Assembly (NCBI RefSeq): GCF_002441885.1
Contig: NZ_JXJT01000010.1
Location: forward strand, 1-63,103
DNA length: 63,103 nucleotides
Direction: 5' to 3'
Source of the DNA: Pseudolactococcus chungangensis CAU 28 = DSM 22330
Lineage (GTDB): Bacteria; Bacillota; Bacilli; Lactobacillales; Streptococcaceae
Position numbers and translations under genes: made by a program. Of this stretch, positions 56,900 to 63,103 are shown piece after piece. Under the pieces are notes generated by a model that did no database searches, had not been told where the DNA came from, and worked only from the letters and a program-made list of their open reading frames with translations. The stretch's first letter is position 1; each line of letters starts with the position of its first letter.

Positions 56900-57613
56900 T
56901 TGGCTCAAACATTCAAGGAAAAATTGGCAGAACTTGAAGCCAAACGTCGTTTTGAGCAAGAAGAGACGCTGAAGATTGATTCAGTCACTTCTGACACTTC
57001 TGGATTTTCCGAAGAGTCTTTGATACAAAATGATGTTGAGGCAGCAGTATCGACTCGAACAACACCTAAAATTAAAATAGAAAAATTAACGCTGGCAATT
57101 TTTGTCAGCCTTTTCGTCATTGTCACCGCTCAAATTTATGCTTTAGGAGATTTTAGTCTGATGCGTCAAGTATCTGAAAAATCGTTGGATCAAAAATTTA
57201 CCTATCAAGGTGGGATGAAGAATGGTCGTTTCTCTGGTGATGCGACGATTACTGATAGCTCAGGGAATGCATTGAAAGCACAATTTAAGGCAGGTAGAAT
57301 GGTTGGACCTTTGACTTATACTAAAAGCAATGCCTATACTGTGACTGAAAAAGATGGCAAAACAACGATTACCTTAGCAGACAAGTCAGTCGTTCATCAA
57401 GCAGCAGGTCAATATACTTTTAATGGTAGCATTTTTACTTATGAAGGGGCGTGGCGATTTGCAGGCATTTGGCAAGGCAAGATGCATTTTGCCAATGGTG
57501 CGAGCTATGAAGGAGCGTGGAAAAATGGTTTACCAGATGGTAAAGGGACCTATACACCAATTGTAGGTATGCCGATTACTGGTGATTTTAAGATGGGAGA
57601 GCTTGAAAAATGA
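56900..57613 (+). CDS. MORN-repeat membrane protein
   Basis: 237 residues, TTG start with AAGGGAAG about nine bases upstream. Cytoplasmic charged N-terminus, one span near residues 62-84 (LTLAIFVSLFVIVTAQIYAL), then extracellular MORN-type repeats: FTYQGGMKNGRFSGDATITD, IFTYEGAWRFAGIWQGKMHF and ASYEGAWKNGLPDGKGTYTP. The role is unknown. It overlaps the acyltransferase gene by 4 nt, so the two products probably act together at the cell surface. Confidence 0.75.
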   Translation: MAQTFKEKLAELEAKRRFEQEETLKIDSVTSDTSGFSEESLIQNDVEAAVSTRTTPKIKIEKLTLAIFVSLFVIVTAQIYALGDFSLMRQVSEKSLDQKFTYQGGMKNGRFSGDATITDSSGNALKAQFKAGRMVGPLTYTKSNAYTVTEKDGKTTITLADKSVVHQAAGQYTFNGSIFTYEGAWRFAGIWQGKMHFANGASYEGAWKNGLPDGKGTYTPIVGMPITGDFKMGELEK

Positions 57614-59490
57614 AAATTAAATGGTTTTCCCTAATTCGAATTTTGGGTCTGGTGACTGTACTGGGTTATCATTTTTTTGTTAAGTCTTTCCCAGGTGGTT
57701 TTATTGGTGTTGATATTTTCTTTGTATTTTCGGGATATCTGATTACCTCTCTCTTTTTTATTGAGCTTGAAAAGTCTGGTAGTTTTACGTTGTTGACCTA
57801 CTATAAACGTCGTTTTATCAGAATTTTTCCGCCATTGGTCATCATGATTGTCACGACATTACCGTTTACGTTGTTGTTACCGTCTGATTTTCGGGCTAAC
57901 CTAGCTAAGCAAGTGGCTGCTGCCATAGGTTTTGTGACGAATCGGTTTGAAATACAGTCAGGTTTATCATATGAAGCTCAGCAAACACCACAGTTATACA
58001 TCCATACATGGACGCTATCTCTGGAATTTCTTTTTTATCTGATTTGGGGCGCTCTGCTGTTTATTTTGGTTTTTTGGTTAAAAAAACAAGGTTATACAGG
58101 TAAAAAGTTGTTAGGTCAAACGCGTTTCATTGTGTTTGTGCTTGCCGTACTAACGAGTATAGGATCTATTATTTACCTTGAAGTGACTTTTAACCCTAAC
58201 TATTTAAGCTATAGCTATTTTGCTTTTGCGAGTCATGCTTATCCCTTTTTTATCGGGGCAATTGTTGCTACAGTAGTTGGTGTTCGGATTAGTGATAAAC
58301 AGAAGGCACGATTTTCGAACTATCCGGTTAAAAAAACATTGCTTTGGTCTGGTATCCCAATCCTGATTTTATTACTTCTAAGTCTGTTTGGGAAGTTTGA
58401 AAGTAGCTGGACAATTCGGACCAATTTGATTTTAACGAGCGTTTTAACTGCAATTTTGATTGTTCAATTTAGAATTTTGCATGAACGTACAACTAGTCCA
58501 GAACCTAAAATTTTGATGGTGCTAGCCGATACTTCTTATAGTGTTTATCTTTTTCACTGGCCAGTTTGGCTAGTCATTTCTCATTTTTTACCACAAGTTT
58601 TCTTGGCGGGTGTTTTGAGTTTTATCGTTTCATTTACAGCTTCAGCTGCAGTCTATTATGGTATTGAACCTTATTTCCATGGTAAGCAATCGGTGAAATG
58701 GTTGATGAGTAAGCCGATTTATGGTGGTTTAGCTGTGGTAGTTTTTGTGGGGTTAGGTGTAATGGGGACTGCGCCTACGCTTTCTAAAACCGAGAGAAGT
58801 CTTCATGAGGCGGCGATTAGTGAAGCGATGGTATCTTTGGACCAAAAAGGACAATTGGGTCAGAATCTATATGATGTGGGCAATAATATTAATGCGAATA
58901 CGAGCTGGTATAACCCTGCAGCTGGCTTTAATACGAGTACAGATATGCGATTGAAACAAAGTACATCTATATCAGATAAAATTCTAAACAGTTCTCAAAC
59001 TGTTTTGGGTGACTCAGTGATGGTTGGAGTGGTACCTTATTTAGCGACTATTTTACCTGATGCAGATGTGGATGCACAGGTTGGTTTGAACTATGATAGT
59101 GTGCTTGCTTCCTTTGAAAAACATGTAAAAGCTGGGACAATAGGGAAATATGTGATTATTTCAGCTGGTGCGAATGTAACGAGTGATATGACTGCTGATG
59201 TTCAAAAAATTATTGATAGTGCACCTAAAGGGACGAGATTAGTCTTTGTCACGCCTTATGATGGTAAAAATAAAGTAGTTTTAAATGAGTTCAATACTTA
59301 TTTAAAGTCACTTCAAAATAAATATAACTGGCTAGCAGTTGCAGATTGGGCAAGCTATATTGAGCCTCAAGAAAATCGTCTTTGGGCAGATAAGATTCAC
59401 TTTGCTGGTAAACAAGACGTTGCAATTGATTATCTTAATCTGTTGGCACAAAGCTTGAATGAAATTGCGAAATCAAAAGGCAAACCGTAA
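57610..59490 (+). CDS. OatA-like membrane acyltransferase
   Basis: 626 residues. Acyltransferase-3 domain of about ten spans (GFIGVDIFFVFSGYLITSLF; YYKRRFIRIFPPLVIMIV; LYIHTWTLSLEFLFYLIWG; SVYLFHWPVWL), then an extracellular SGNH domain with LGDSVMVG (catalytic Ser), ISAGAN and ADKIHFAGK (Asp/His). This is the OatA layout: O-acetylation of peptidoglycan MurNAc, giving lysozyme resistance; wall polysaccharide could be the target instead. Coupled to the MORN protein gene upstream. Confidence 0.87.
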   Translation: MKIKWFSLIRILGLVTVLGYHFFVKSFPGGFIGVDIFFVFSGYLITSLFFIELEKSGSFTLLTYYKRRFIRIFPPLVIMIVTTLPFTLLLPSDFRANLAKQVAAAIGFVTNRFEIQSGLSYEAQQTPQLYIHTWTLSLEFLFYLIWGALLFILVFWLKKQGYTGKKLLGQTRFIVFVLAVLTSIGSIIYLEVTFNPNYLSYSYFAFASHAYPFFIGAIVATVVGVRISDKQKARFSNYPVKKTLLWSGIPILILLLLSLFGKFESSWTIRTNLILTSVLTAILIVQFRILHERTTSPEPKILMVLADTSYSVYLFHWPVWLVISHFLPQVFLAGVLSFIVSFTASAAVYYGIEPYFHGKQSVKWLMSKPIYGGLAVVVFVGLGVMGTAPTLSKTERSLHEAAISEAMVSLDQKGQLGQNLYDVGNNINANTSWYNPAAGFNTSTDMRLKQSTSISDKILNSSQTVLGDSVMVGVVPYLATILPDADVDAQVGLNYDSVLASFEKHVKAGTIGKYVIISAGANVTSDMTADVQKIIDSAPKGTRLVFVTPYDGKNKVVLNEFNTYLKSLQNKYNWLAVADWASYIEPQENRLWADKIHFAGKQDVAIDYLNLLAQSLNEIAKSKGKP

Positions 59491-59519
59491 AGTTACAAAA
59501 TGATAACAAATAGATAAAG

Positions 59520-59541
59520 AGTCTGTGACAAGGCTTTTTTT
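59520..59541 (+). terminator. terminator after the acyltransferase gene
   Basis: Short stem AGTCT/AGGCT with a 6-nt loop followed by seven T. Confidence 0.6.
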
Positions 59542-59570
59542 GTTTAAGTCCTGTGATAAAATTAAACAGT

Positions 59571-60338
59571 ATGCGAAAATATAAAAAAAATGGATTTAGA
59601 ACATCACATAAAATAGTTTTTACAATTTTAAGTCTTATTGGGATGCTAGGGTTAACATTTGGTATTTCTGTTTTTCTTGTATTAGGAAATGAGAGTAGTA
59701 CCCAGGCTGATACGACGAACTTTGATACAGAGGAAATAACACAAAAAAATAATGCAGCTGTAACAACTCAGGCTATTCATAAATCAGTAGTGTCAAATTT
59801 AGACCATGCTGAGCCGATTAAAGCGGATGAAACAGGTGATTTGATTAGTTATACTGTAAAATCAGGAGACTCACTAAGCGCGATTGCCAGTCAATACCAA
59901 GTTAGCATGGCATCTATTATGCAACAAAATGATTTAACTTCTTCAGAAGCCATCTCTATTGGTCAAGTATTGTCATTTTCAAAATCTTATGTTGTTAAAG
60001 AAGAAATAAAAGAACTTTTAGACACCGAGAATGCTCTTGAAACACAAGGTGTTTCTGTCAATAATGGAAATAAAGTTGCTGCAGGTGGTTTATCGGATGA
60101 AGAACGTGCCTATGTCTTAACACAACTTCAAACGCGTACGGGTGTGGATGCTAGTCAATGGGATTATATTATTTCAAGAGAAAGCGGTTGGATTGCCACA
60201 ATTAAAAACTCCCTTGGTTATTATGGTTTGTTCCAATTAGCTCCTACTTATCCAGGATATGACGGCGATTTGAACTCGCAAATTGAGGGAGCCATCTATC
60301 TTTTTAACAATGGTGGTATGACTCACTGGGCTTTATAA
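59571..60338 (+). CDS. LysM-transglycosylase wall hydrolase
   Basis: 255 residues from ATG 59571 (an in-frame GTG at 59553 has no support). Signal/anchor segment (IVFTILSLIGMLGLTFGIS), a LysM repeat (ISYTVKSGDSLSAIASQYQV, then IMQQNDLTSSEAISIGQVL) and a C-terminal lysozyme-like/SLT domain (WDYIISRESGW with probable catalytic Glu, NSLGYYGLFQLAP, THWAL at the end). Resembles staphylococcal/lactic IsaA- and Apf-type proteins. Extended -10 (TGATAAAAT) ends eight bases before ATG and no ribosome site is seen: probably leaderless. Confidence 0.85.
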   Translation: MRKYKKNGFRTSHKIVFTILSLIGMLGLTFGISVFLVLGNESSTQADTTNFDTEEITQKNNAAVTTQAIHKSVVSNLDHAEPIKADETGDLISYTVKSGDSLSAIASQYQVSMASIMQQNDLTSSEAISIGQVLSFSKSYVVKEEIKELLDTENALETQGVSVNNGNKVAAGGLSDEERAYVLTQLQTRTGVDASQWDYIISRESGWIATIKNSLGYYGLFQLAPTYPGYDGDLNSQIEGAIYLFNNGGMTHWAL

Positions 60339-60404
60339 AAAGGGCGTTTGACGTCAAGTTTTAAAAACAATTATAAATTTTTTCAATTTTTTTTGAAAAA
60401 ATGC

Positions 60405-60433
60405 TTGACGGAATAGAATTAATACGATATAAT
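60405..60433 (+). promoter_or_regulatory. promoter of the tRNA cluster
   Basis: TTGACG, 17-nt spacer, TATAAT (60428-60433), 44 nt before the first tRNA: near-consensus, as for stable RNA operons. Confidence 0.85.
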
Positions 60434-60476
60434 TATTTTTGTTGCTGATTGAGATGTATCAATCAGTTCAAACCCT

Positions 60477-60548
60477 GGTCCGTTGGTCAAGGGGTTAAGA
60501 CACCGCCTTTTCACGGCGGTATCACGGGTTCGAATCCCGTACGGACTA
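60477..60548 (+). tRNA. tRNA-Glu (TTC)
   Basis: Acceptor GGTCCGT/ACGGACT, anticodon loop TTTTCAC (anticodon TTC), T-arm CGGGTTCGAATCCCG. No encoded CCA. Confidence 0.96.
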
Positions 60549-60556
60549 TTTTTTAT

Positions 60557-60646
60557 GGAGGATTACCCAAGTCTGGCTGAAGGGAACGGTCTTGAAAACC
60601 GTCAGGCGTGTAAAAGCGTGCTAGGGTTCGAATCCCTAATCCTCCT
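60557..60646 (+). tRNA. tRNA-Ser (TGA)
   Basis: Acceptor GGAGGAT/ATCCTCC, anticodon TGA in CTTGAAA, long variable arm typical of class II tRNA. Confidence 0.95.
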
Positions 60647-60679
60647 TTAGGAAACGACGAGTTCCTAGTATAACATTAT

Positions 60680-60753
<74 letters not shown>

Positions 60754-60767
60754 TTATAAAATCAGTA

Positions 60768-60840
60768 GGTTCCGTAGTGTAGCGGTTATCACGTCGCCCT
60801 GTCACGGCGAAGATCGCGGGTTCAATTCCCGTCGGGACCG
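60768..60840 (+). tRNA. tRNA-Asp (GTC)
   Basis: Acceptor GGTTCCG/CGGGACC, anticodon GTC in CTGTCAC, discriminator G as expected for Asp. Confidence 0.96.
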
Positions 60841-60883
60841 TATGAATACTTACTCAGTATTTATAACTAACTTAAAAAGTATT

Positions 60884-60956
60884 GGCTCGGTAGCTCAGTT
60901 GGTAGAGCAATGGATTGAAGCTCCATGTGTCGGCGGTTCGATTCCGTCTCGCGCCA
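60884..60956 (+). tRNA. tRNA-Phe (GAA) with an acceptor mismatch
   Basis: Anticodon GAA in TTGAAGC with intact D- and T-arms. The acceptor reads GGCTCGG against TCGCGCC, so the fourth pair is T-C and the seventh G-T. Probably still functional, but the stem is weakened. Confidence 0.88.
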
Positions 60957-60983
60957 TATTATGGTTAACCATAATGATTCTCT

Positions 60984-61054
60984 GCGGGTGTAGTTTAATG
61001 GTAGAACCTTAGCCTTCCAAGCTAACTACGCGAGTTCGATTCTCGTCACCCGCT
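60984..61054 (+). tRNA. tRNA-Gly (TCC)
   Basis: Acceptor GCGGGTG/CACCCGC, anticodon TCC in CTTCCAA, short variable loop. Confidence 0.95.
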
Positions 61055-61098
61055 TTACCATTTTTTTATCGAAAAAATTTGGTTTTAATCCTATATTA

Positions 61099-61175
61099 GG
61101 TCTATAGTTTAGTCGGTTAGAATGTTGAACTATAGAAATCAATCTGGAATTATTTGATAGCGGTATACAAATTCT
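61099..61175 (+). pseudogene. degenerate tRNA-like sequence
   Basis: GGTCTATAGTTTAGTCGGTT and the following AGAAT look like the 5' half and D-arm of a tRNA, but no anticodon stem or T-arm follows in register. Probably the remains of a tRNA gene between Gly and Ile. Confidence 0.35.
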
Positions 61176-61222
61176 AACAACCTGAGTAGATGAAACGTTT
61201 TACATGTTTCTACGAAAACTTA

Positions 61223-61296
<74 letters not shown>

Positions 61297-61322
61297 TTTG
61301 AAAATTTATTTTTTCAAAAATG

Positions 61323-61438
61323 TTTGGTGCTTATTGTATGAGAGATACACCTGTTCCCATGTCGAACACAGTAGTTAAGTCTCATTACGCCGGAAGTAGT
61401 TGGGGGTTGCCCCCTGTGAGATATGGTCGGTGCCAAGC
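61323..61438 (+). rRNA. rrf: 5S ribosomal RNA (no 16S or 23S beside it)
   Basis: About 116 nt with conserved 5S stretches ATACACCTGTTCCCATGTCG, AACACAGTAGTTAAG and TAGTTGGGGGTTGCCCCCTG; ends TTTGG/CCAAG pair. No 16S or 23S sequence precedes it. Confidence 0.92.
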
Positions 61439-61440
61439 AA

Positions 61441-61530
61441 TTCTGCTTTAGCTCAGTTGGCTTGGAGCATTGCTCCAAGGTTTCAGATAGGGAAAACAAA
61501 GTTTTCTGCTATTCTACCAATTGAGATTAT
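61441..61530 (+). pseudogene. broken tRNA-Asn copy, partly inverted
   Basis: TTCTGCTTTAGCTCAGTTGG (61441-61460) copies the 5' end of the tRNA-Asn that follows; further on, CTACCAATTGAGATT (about 61514-61528) is the D-arm in inverted orientation. Between them is a small hairpin CTTGGAGCATTGCTCCAAG. Looks like a failed duplication/inversion of the tRNA. Confidence 0.5.
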
Positions 61531-61604
61531 TCCGCTTTAGCTCAGTTGGTAGTAGCGCATGACTGTTAATCATGATGTCGCAAGTTCGAGTCTTGCAAGC
61601 GGAG
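61531..61604 (+). tRNA. tRNA-Asn (GTT)
   Basis: Acceptor TCCGCTT/AAGCGGA, anticodon GTT in CTGTTAA. 5S followed by tRNA-Asn is the usual end of lactococcal rRNA operons. Confidence 0.95.
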
Positions 61605-61610
61605 CTAAGT

Positions 61611-61638
61611 AAACGTTGTCTGAGGATAACGTTTTTTT
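61611..61638 (+). terminator. terminator of the tRNA/5S cluster
   Basis: AAACGTT / AACGTTT stem with a 10-nt loop followed by a T run. Confidence 0.8.
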
Positions 61639-61702
61639 GTTATATTAAATAGTTCTGTCAACTTTGCGTGGGAAATCATTAAAATGAGTTAAATTGAGGT
61701 AT

Positions 61703-61730
61703 AAAAAAGTTATCTTCGGATAGCTTTTTT
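61703..61730. terminator. second, UUCG-capped terminator
   Basis: AAAAAAGTTATC-TTCG-GATAGCTTTTTT; stable tetraloop, usable from either side. Confidence 0.75.
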
Positions 61731-61739
61731 AGTTTCATT

Positions 61740-62906
61740 TGATGAGGAACAGTTGCAGTAAAATCCGATTTATAAGATGTAAAAATTTATAACAATCTGT
61801 GCAAATCTCTTGATGACCTTGCACAGATTGTTCTTGCCCTCAAGTGGCCCATTAGAGCATGGTGATAACAGTACAGAAGAAATGACGTCCTGATGTCGTA
61901 AAAGTTAGTGGCAGCTCTTCTTGAACGCCTTATTTGGTAATGCTTTAATAATATCAAAAAAGAGGTTGGTTGCTTGTAACGAAAGGTATCCATGGCATTC
62001 TGAAGGATATCACAAGTCGCTTCAAAGTGTTTACTTTTTTACTGTCATACTTGAGTAAATTTCGCCAGTATTTTTTTGGCTTTCTATAGACTTTCCCGTT
62101 GTCTCTAGGCATTTTTTTAGTCGATTCAGCTCCTTAACTTGCAATTGATTAAAAGCTCTAGACAGTTGTTGCACCACATAAAACCCATCTATAACAGGTA
62201 TGGCGTTGGGAAATAGGATAGGTAACAGAGCAAGGTAATTGGTGTTCATATCCATAACGATCTCCTTAACCTTTAGTCTTTCTGTTCTTGGGAATTTGAA
62301 AAAATAGGCGATAAATTCTTATTGTTTTCGGCTATCCAAGATATCAAATAGCTCATAGGTTATAACATCTGGATAGACAAAAGCCAAGCCATTGTCACTA
62401 TTTTGTGTTATCTTGTACTCAGCAAAACACAAGACCTCAGGTAGTCGTCGAATGACTTGTTTAAGAGGGATTCGATTTAGTATTTTCCAACAAAAAGTTG
62501 GCGAGACGAAATAACATCTGCAACGTCTTTCATACTCATGTTGACGTAAGTCAAGAAAGATAGTCGTTTTAACAACTAATGAAATCATGGTACCTGACTC
62601 AGTAAAATAGGCATTATAATCAGTGCAATCATACTTGACCTTGGTCAATGATAAGACGCAAGGCCGGTGAGCATATGGTGTCAGTAGAACTTCTGAAACG
62701 TTATAAGCACGAACAGGTCTTGAGCTCGCAATTATATCACAAGCAGGACAAATCGTTTGTTTGGGCTGATGAGCTACAATGAAAATGAGCGATCTATTTC
62801 ATCCTGTAAGTTTAGAGAATCCTTCTTTAGCAAAATGATTGACAGGCAACTTTAGCTCCAAGGCTTTTAAGCCAAGCAAAAGTGTGATAGAATCAGAGTG
62901 GGTCAT
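61740..62906 (-). pseudogene. decayed ISL3-family transposase
   Basis: Minus-strand reading from an ATG at 62906 (THSDSITLLLGLKALELKLP). It includes the zinc-finger remnant CPACDIIASSRPVRAYNV, a YFVSPTFCWKIL region, the catalytic-domain pieces EIVMDMNTNYLALLPILFPN and AIPVIDGFYVVQQL, and the C-terminal NGPLEGKNNLCKVIKRFAQI, in several frames with stops. This order of blocks is that of ISL3-family (IS1167/IS1193-like) transposases. Not functional. The last ~200 nt of the window hold only AT-rich spacer and a small GTGAAG/CTTCAC hairpin near 62980-63002. Confidence 0.8.
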
Positions 62907-63103
62907 ATAATCTCCTAAATGTGTGGTGCGGTAACTTCATTCTTAGTTGATTTTATGACTTTTTTGTTGCAAAAAAAACAGTGAAGGAATTATTTTCTTC
63001 ACCGTAGATTATACAGAACTATTTTTTATTAACGATATAAATCACACTATTATAGAAATACTTATAGAACTATTTATTCCTCACCAAAACCTCTTAATAT
63101 ATT

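Noticed and set aside
61099-61175. A functional tRNA gene between Gly and Ile
   Set aside because: The D-arm-like start is present but no anticodon stem, T-arm or matching acceptor can be assembled.

Overview
The window is about 63 kb of low-GC Gram-positive chromosome spanning the replication origin. It most resembles Lactococcus or a close relative in the Streptococcaceae. The evidence is parB, oriC, dnaA, dnaN, rexB and rexA in a row (rexAB is the lactococcal/streptococcal form of addAB), the block rqcP-divIC-yabR-serine hydrolase-tilS-hpt-ftsH, strong AGGAGG ribosome sites and AT-rich intergenic DNA. A dxr gene in the uppS-cdsA-rseP cluster is notable because the well-known lactococci use the mevalonate route. 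The species cannot be named from the sequence alone.

Left arm, 0-30 kb, mostly minus strand (leading strand left of the origin). proS stands alone at the left. Next is an accessory island (2.2-8.1 kb). It holds an AraC-type regulator, a 20-bp direct-repeat operator, a tiny 15-codon ORF in a leader with competing hairpins, a 32-residue Trp-rich cationic peptide that looks like a leaderless bacteriocin, and three ABC-transporter genes. The island separates proS from rseP-dxr-cdsA-uppS, which normally adjoin it, and a broken second copy of the regulator lies at its other edge. yajC, a DUF975 membrane protein and an IS3 relic follow. A ten-gene minus-strand operon (14.9-24.6 kb) then encodes an amino-acid ABC importer, an aminotransferase, two 2-hydroxyacid dehydrogenases, an omega-amidase-like hydrolase and an MFS transporter, with a decayed GNAT gene inside. 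An Lrp/AsnC regulator is divergent from it. A decayed stretch (a second AsnC regulator, an aspA stub, an IS3 piece) leads to tag, trhO, glxK and parB.

Origin, 30.4-32.4 kb. DnaA boxes lie on both sides of dnaA, giving a bipartite oriC.

Right arm. dnaN and rexBA run rightward. DUF951-ychF-pth-mfd-murJ-like then run leftward, towards the origin; compared with the streptococcal/Bacillus order this is an inversion of roughly 7-8 kb that puts these genes head-on to replication. The division operon rqcP-divIC-yabR follows, with an HpaB-like flavin monooxygenase inserted by overlapping reading frames before the serine hydrolase, tilS and hpt. Then come ftsH, a MORN-repeat protein coupled to an OatA-like acyltransferase, and a LysM-transglycosylase. 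The window ends with a tRNA cluster (Glu, Ser, fMet, Asp, Phe, Gly, Ile, Asn), a lone 5S rRNA without 16S/23S, broken tRNA pieces and a decayed ISL3-family transposase.

Regulatory themes seen directly: the extended -10 string TGATATAAT recurs at six starts; at least four genes (glxK, parB, rqcP, the LysM gene) have a -10 only 6-8 nt before the start codon and no Shine-Dalgarno site, so their mRNAs are probably leaderless; several genes have hairpins placed over or next to their ribosome sites.
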